A stretch of 64,000 bases of DNA from Micromussa lordhowensis (Eukaryota; Cnidaria; Anthozoa; Scleractinia; Lobophylliidae): contig OZ026596.1 in assembly GCA_964020085.1 (NCBI GenBank), positions 31,675,022 to 31,739,021 of the forward strand, read 5' to 3'. The position numbers and the translations under genes were made by a program. This document shows positions 51,601 to 57,600 of this stretch, one piece after another; positions within the stretch are counted from its first letter, which is position 1, and each line of letters opens with the position of its first letter. A model generated the notes under the pieces. That model saw only the letters and a program-made list of their open reading frames with translations, had not been told where the DNA came from and made no database searches.

Positions 51601-54600
51601 AGTTAGGCTGATTAAACGTTTCCAAGATATACCATACGGGACATTGCTTTACCCTTAATTATGACGTGTACTCCAAAACAGCGATATAATCGCCTGTTGT
51701 TTCTCATCTAAATCTGCTTTGAGTGATGTTTCTGCGTCTTCACGTCTTCTTTACGTGTATGCGCCTATGAGTATAGGTATCGGTATAAATGTGAGTGAAA
51801 TTAACGATTTACACAACGAGTGATATTTGAAAATTTTCACAAAATGGATAATTAAACAAATCAGACGAACTTGCACTACATGAATGACAAACCTTTTCCT
51901 TTTTGTATATTCTTTTCAATAATCTGAGCTGCCTTCTTGCTCTGTAAAAAAGTGCAAAGTAAGTAACATCTTTTAACAAAATGATGCGAGGATAAGATGT
52001 ATTAAAGATGTTCTTTAACGAAAACGTATATTAGCATTTTAGGGTACTTTGTCAAAACTGACCATCTTTCCTTTCTTGTTTTTTCCTGTTTTCTTCTTAG
52101 CCCCAGTCTCCGTGACAGTGATGATCTTTGCTTGCTCGATGCCGCCAACAAGTGACTCGCCATAAAATCTTAGAAAGCGAGTGTATTGCTGCTTTCCTTT
52201 GAAATACCATTTTCGTTTGTAAGGATCATCCGGAGGTTTATCTGAACACAATAACAAAATCAAACATAACATATTAAAGGAGCTCGGTCATAGTATTTTG
52301 ACGTATTTTGGCCGCGTACAAAATTGCACTTAGATCGAAGTAAACCTCAAAATACATACATACATACATACTTTATTCGTCCCAAATGGGCTTTTCAGAA
52401 TAAAGAGATAATTAATACTATATACACAAGTAAATCAATTACCTAATTAACTAGTAAGTAAAATGACATACTCAAACTGATTAATTATTAAATAAAAAAT
52501 TAAAAAAAAAAACGACAAAAGTAGAGCAATTAAGTCACTAAAAAGTTTGAGACAAGGCTTCTCTTCAGGCAACGTTTGAAGTCCTGTAGTGTCGGTTTCA
52601 ACTTAAGAGAAGAATCCAGTGAGTTCCAGAGTTTGACTGTCCTGAAAATAGTAGTTTACTAAGATAGAAAAACACCATTGAGATAACAATAGTCCAGAAA
52701 GGAACAAGGATGGTTTGGAATGGAGAATATTAATTAACACGATTACAAACGTGAAGATAAAAAATTTAGGCTAAACTTTTCAACCGATCCGCAAACAGTT
52801 ATGTCTCTCCTTTACAGCCTTAACAGGCTAGCAGCAAATCTAGGGAGGCAAAGCGAAGATGAGGTTTTGTAGCTGGAATGAACAGAGAGACCCAGAGGAG
52901 AGGGGTCAAGTGGAAGGATGTTCTCTCAGTCTCTTCAGTTAATGTTGGAAGAGGGGTTGTAAAATTTTGGGCTGTCAGATTTTAAACGTTTTTCAACTTA
53001 AACTGGAACCTATTTGTGGTGAATGTTCTTACTTTCGTCTGCCTTTGTTCTGTCGAAATCATCCGAAAGAGGCTTCAGGGAATGCCAGTGATACAGTTCA
53101 TCAAATTCCCGGCCAACGTTAAATACTTCGTCTTCATACCCGTCTCTGAAATACAAACAAATAGACAACTTGCCACAAGATGCTTTTTTCAATGTCGTCA
53201 ATGTCGACGACGCAACGCAATGAGCTCTTAGTCTTACCCAGCCATGGCGTTAATTTTTGTCCTCATGTCCCCAGCATACTCATTCACAAGAACGTTCTCC
53301 ACCTCAAGAAGACGCCGGAGCTTCACACAAGCGGGGTCTGGCTCACAACTTGCTTCTGAAGACAAAGAGGTTTCTTTATTATTGTGCTGCTTGAAAATAC
53401 CCTCACAGTTTTGACAACTGTAAGAGTTTTGTGCTTTGTTCAGCGAGTGACAAAAGCCAGCGTAAATACCAGATCAAAACATACAAGTTTAGATACCAAC
53501 AAAAATGAAGACGGAATTCATGATTGTTGTAAAACTTTCCCATCATAGATTACTCTGCCCTTAATTTACAGGTAAACTAGCGTCACATTTCATCTCATAT
53601 TTACTATAAAACATAGAACGGGAGCTGTTTAAGACGTCCTTACCTTCCAACATTAGAGGGTCCATCACTCGCGCGGCAAACAAGGGGCAAAATTGAGATT
53701 CAAGAGAACCAGAAGGAAGCACGTTATTCACAATGGCAACCACTTTACTCCAGGCTGCCTCGGCTTCGTTGATTACACTCTCTGGCAAACTGGGGCCTGA
53801 TACAGGTCGAGAAGCAAAACAACTTGAAAAATTGATAGCTCCTAGGAATGTTATCTCCTCTCTTAAAGTGCTACTACGATCAAATTCTCGATACCCATTT
53901 TTTTACACTTTCGTACACAACAGGTCTTTCTAAAATATCTTGCCAAATTTCAATTTACTACGAACAGTATAACTCATGTTTTTTGGACCTTTATTTCCGA
54001 GAATTTACGGCCGCCATTAATTTTCCTTGTTCCAAGTCTGGGTTGAGAATTGGAGAAAATGACGTCATTTTCTCAAAAATACCACACGGGTTGAAATTAT
54101 AATAACAAGTAGTATAGCAGTTCGCATAAGAATAACAAAAGCTTTGGCTCATAAATTCGTGCAATTTTCTACATTAATTGTTATTATAATTTCAACCCGT
54201 GTGGTATTTTTGAGAAAATGACGTCATTTTCTCCAATTCTCAACCCAGACTTGGAACAAGGAAAATTAATGGCGGCCGTAAATTCTCGGAAATAAAGGTC
54301 CAAAAAACATGAGTTCTGTTGTTCGTAATAGATTGAAACTTGGCAAAATATCTTGGACACACCTATTGTGTGCGAAGATGTAAAAAAATGGATATCGAGA
54401 ATTTGATCATAGTAGCACTTTAAAGGCCCTCATCCGGACACGAATTTACAAAAAAGTTGGTTAAGGAAAGAGATCTCCCTAGTTATTAAGGCTCAATTGT
54501 TTGAAGAGTGACGGTGAAACGTGAATCGCCAGTAAAAGAAAATGAAAATGAACTTGATTTTTCCAGAACGGGAAGGCTCTAGACGATCATTTGTGTTCTT

Positions 54601-57600
54601 TGATACATAACTGATCCATAAAATTAGAGAAAACCAACCTATTCCATTGAACATACAGGCGATCGCCTCTTTCCTGAGTTTGTGATTGGCCCGTTGATAC
54701 TCAAAATGTCTAGTATCCATTATTAGTTAAGTATATTCCTCCTGATAAGAATAAGATATAACAAGAATAAGAAATAAGCTTTCAAAGCATACCTTCCAAT
54801 CCCTTAGACCTTTGCTCCAAGAAAAGGCAGATGAGAGTGTGGAGAAGACGACCGTCCATTAAGTCTGCCACTGAAGTCATGTCTATTGAATCGCAAGCAT
54901 TTGTGTCATCCATTGATCTTAACATCTCCCATAAACTTGAGTGAATCTGTTGAATAAACAAAAATGAAAATATAAAGAGTCGTTGAGGTTCAAAGCTGCT
55001 GGGATATCGACAGCACCTCGTTCAGATTTGTTCTATTTTCCAAACAATCTTATTCCAATCATATATGAATTGTACCACAGTTTTGTTTTTCGAGTATTCA
55101 AGTAATTTTACTCTAATGGCTCTACGAATCTGCCATTCCGCTACCTACCTGCTTCTGTTGTAGTGGAAATTTTATCATTTTTCGTCTGTAAACAAGTGGG
55201 GCTCCTTCTTTCCCAGGAATGGAAACTAAATGGCTATTCTACGCAAGTTAATATATATGAATACAAACAACTGCGACGAGCTCTCGTGTCCTGCAGTTCA
55301 AATATGTTTTAAAAATTCGCTTGCGAAATTTCAAAAGAAAAATATCTACCTATGGGTAGGTTACAAACTCACAACGTAACCAGCTCCCAATTGGTTTGAT
55401 AGCTGAATTGGTAGAGCACTGCCCTGATATCGCAGAGGCCAAGGATTGAAAACTGCTTAAGCCGCGTTTTGACTTTCATGCAGGCTTTATTTTCCCAACT
55501 GCCTAAGTTACGTACATAACTTGTTCTCTACCTCTCGTTTCTTTCAGTTAAAGTGAGTTATTCTATCATATCGTACACTAACCTCGTGGAAGGGATAAAC
55601 TTTACCATCCTGTGTTTTAGAGAATTCATCCAACAAGGTGCTGTTTACAGACTGCGCTCTGTACTTCAAGGGTAGTTTGTTAAGCAGTAAAGTGTGAAGT
55701 AGGAAAAGCTTCATTCTGTTTTCGGCCGTTTCTACCGTTTCCTATATTGTGTACAAAATAAATCGAGAAGTGACACATCCTGCAAGGTACTTTTTATAAT
55801 GGACATTAAGGGGAGGCTCTGCTCGAAAGGGTTTTTTTTTTCAGTCTCGCGATGTAATTGGAGTGAGATTGAAGTATAGAACACGGTTGAAGAACTGTCA
55901 TTTAGGCTTTTAAAAGTTAAGGCCCTTCCAAAATTTCTCCCACGGGCGTTTAAAAGTTACGATTAAGGGATTCCTTAACGTAGCAATTTTCTGGTGGACC
56001 TTTTTTGAGAGAAGATTTCTGAAAGATTTTGTTTAGTGTTTGCAGATATGCGAAAGAGGAACCATTTCCTATGGAAGGTAATATGAAAGGGTTAGCTTTT
56101 GTGTCAAAAACGTAAATACAAGGTCAGTAATAGGTTTAGACCTCGGGGAGGAACCTCTCTGTATATATCATATAGCTACATCTTTTTTACATTTAAGTAA
56201 AGCACCTCACTGATGTCAGGTTCACTTAGAACTTTACAGAGGATGTTTGAGCAAGCCAGGACGGTGACCAGCTCACGACAGCCGCCTTGTGGTGGAGACC
56301 GAAGGGCACTTTTAACTTCTGCTTTAACATCAATCTGAAAAACATGAAAAACCAGCAAAGTTAAAGTAACAAAAAGTATACAAAAACATATATGAGCATC
56401 AACGATGAATAAACTTTACAATGTCCAAAGACAAACCTGATCCTCCGAAGAAGACGTTCCCGCATCCCCGAGGCTATTTTCTGATGTCCGATCAAGCCAT
56501 TTTTTCATTCGAAATTGCCACTAGGAGGATAAAATGATGCAATGTTCTGAATGACCTACTGTTATATTTTAAAGTGAGCAAATTGAATTAATTGTAACAA
56601 TCCCTAAATTTCACAAGATATGACGTAGTCTTGGCAATTTAAGGACATAAAGAACACGCGGTCAACGTTTTTGTTGTTTTAGACTTAACGTTTACATTAG
56701 AGAATATCTTTCTGCATTCGTGACGAATGGATGTGCGCGGATTCAAGTTAAGGACGTTCCGGTTTTATATGGTGTCTCAAAAGATTTTAAACGGAGAATC
56801 TAAAGGGGATACTTTATCCGAACGCCGTCGAGCCCAGCATGAATGTTTCAATTCGTAGTGCTCTTTAAGTGAATCCGGACATTTATCTGCTTGCGATAAA
56901 ACAAGACTGCGAGTGATTTGAAGGCTGACATCATGTTGCAGCTAGTTTAGTCCACCTTTTTGTTGGTAAGATGATTATGAAATCGAATCTTCTTTTAAAA
57001 TCCTCGCCTACGTGCTTTTAACACTTTACCATTCCAAGCCTACGGAAGTTTTTCCAACGATTACGAACGACGCCCAAAGGGAGTTCTGGGTCATCATAGT
57101 TTGAAGTAATTTTTTCTGTAGCATCTAGATCCGTTCTGGACTTCTTATACTTGGGTATCATTTTGCGGAATGCTCGCCGAGAGAGAAACTGCTGTATTCG
57201 AATAAAGGATTGTATCAACAGTTTGAAATCCTAGCTTTCCTATAATTGTAAAGGCCTAAAAGTCCGAATACCCCCCAAACATGAATCCGGAAAATATTCT
57301 CTAGTGATAGACCTCACAGAGCCCAGTAGACTGAAAACAAACAGGACGGGTGGGCGGAGGGCCGGGGCAATACTTGGAATATCTCAATAATGTTATCATT
57401 TACTTTTCTGAAGGAAGCTTTATGTTTTGATAAGGACTCCATGTAAAAGCCCAATACTTTGGTTGCAGTCATCTGGATGCCGGAAATAAACACACAGTTT
57501 AATCCTTGTCCAAGGCAATACATAAGGAGACTCCGGAAGAGAAACTCTATGGCCAAGTCTGCCTTTGTCCTTGTTTTGGTTTTCCCAGAAAGGTTTTCCG

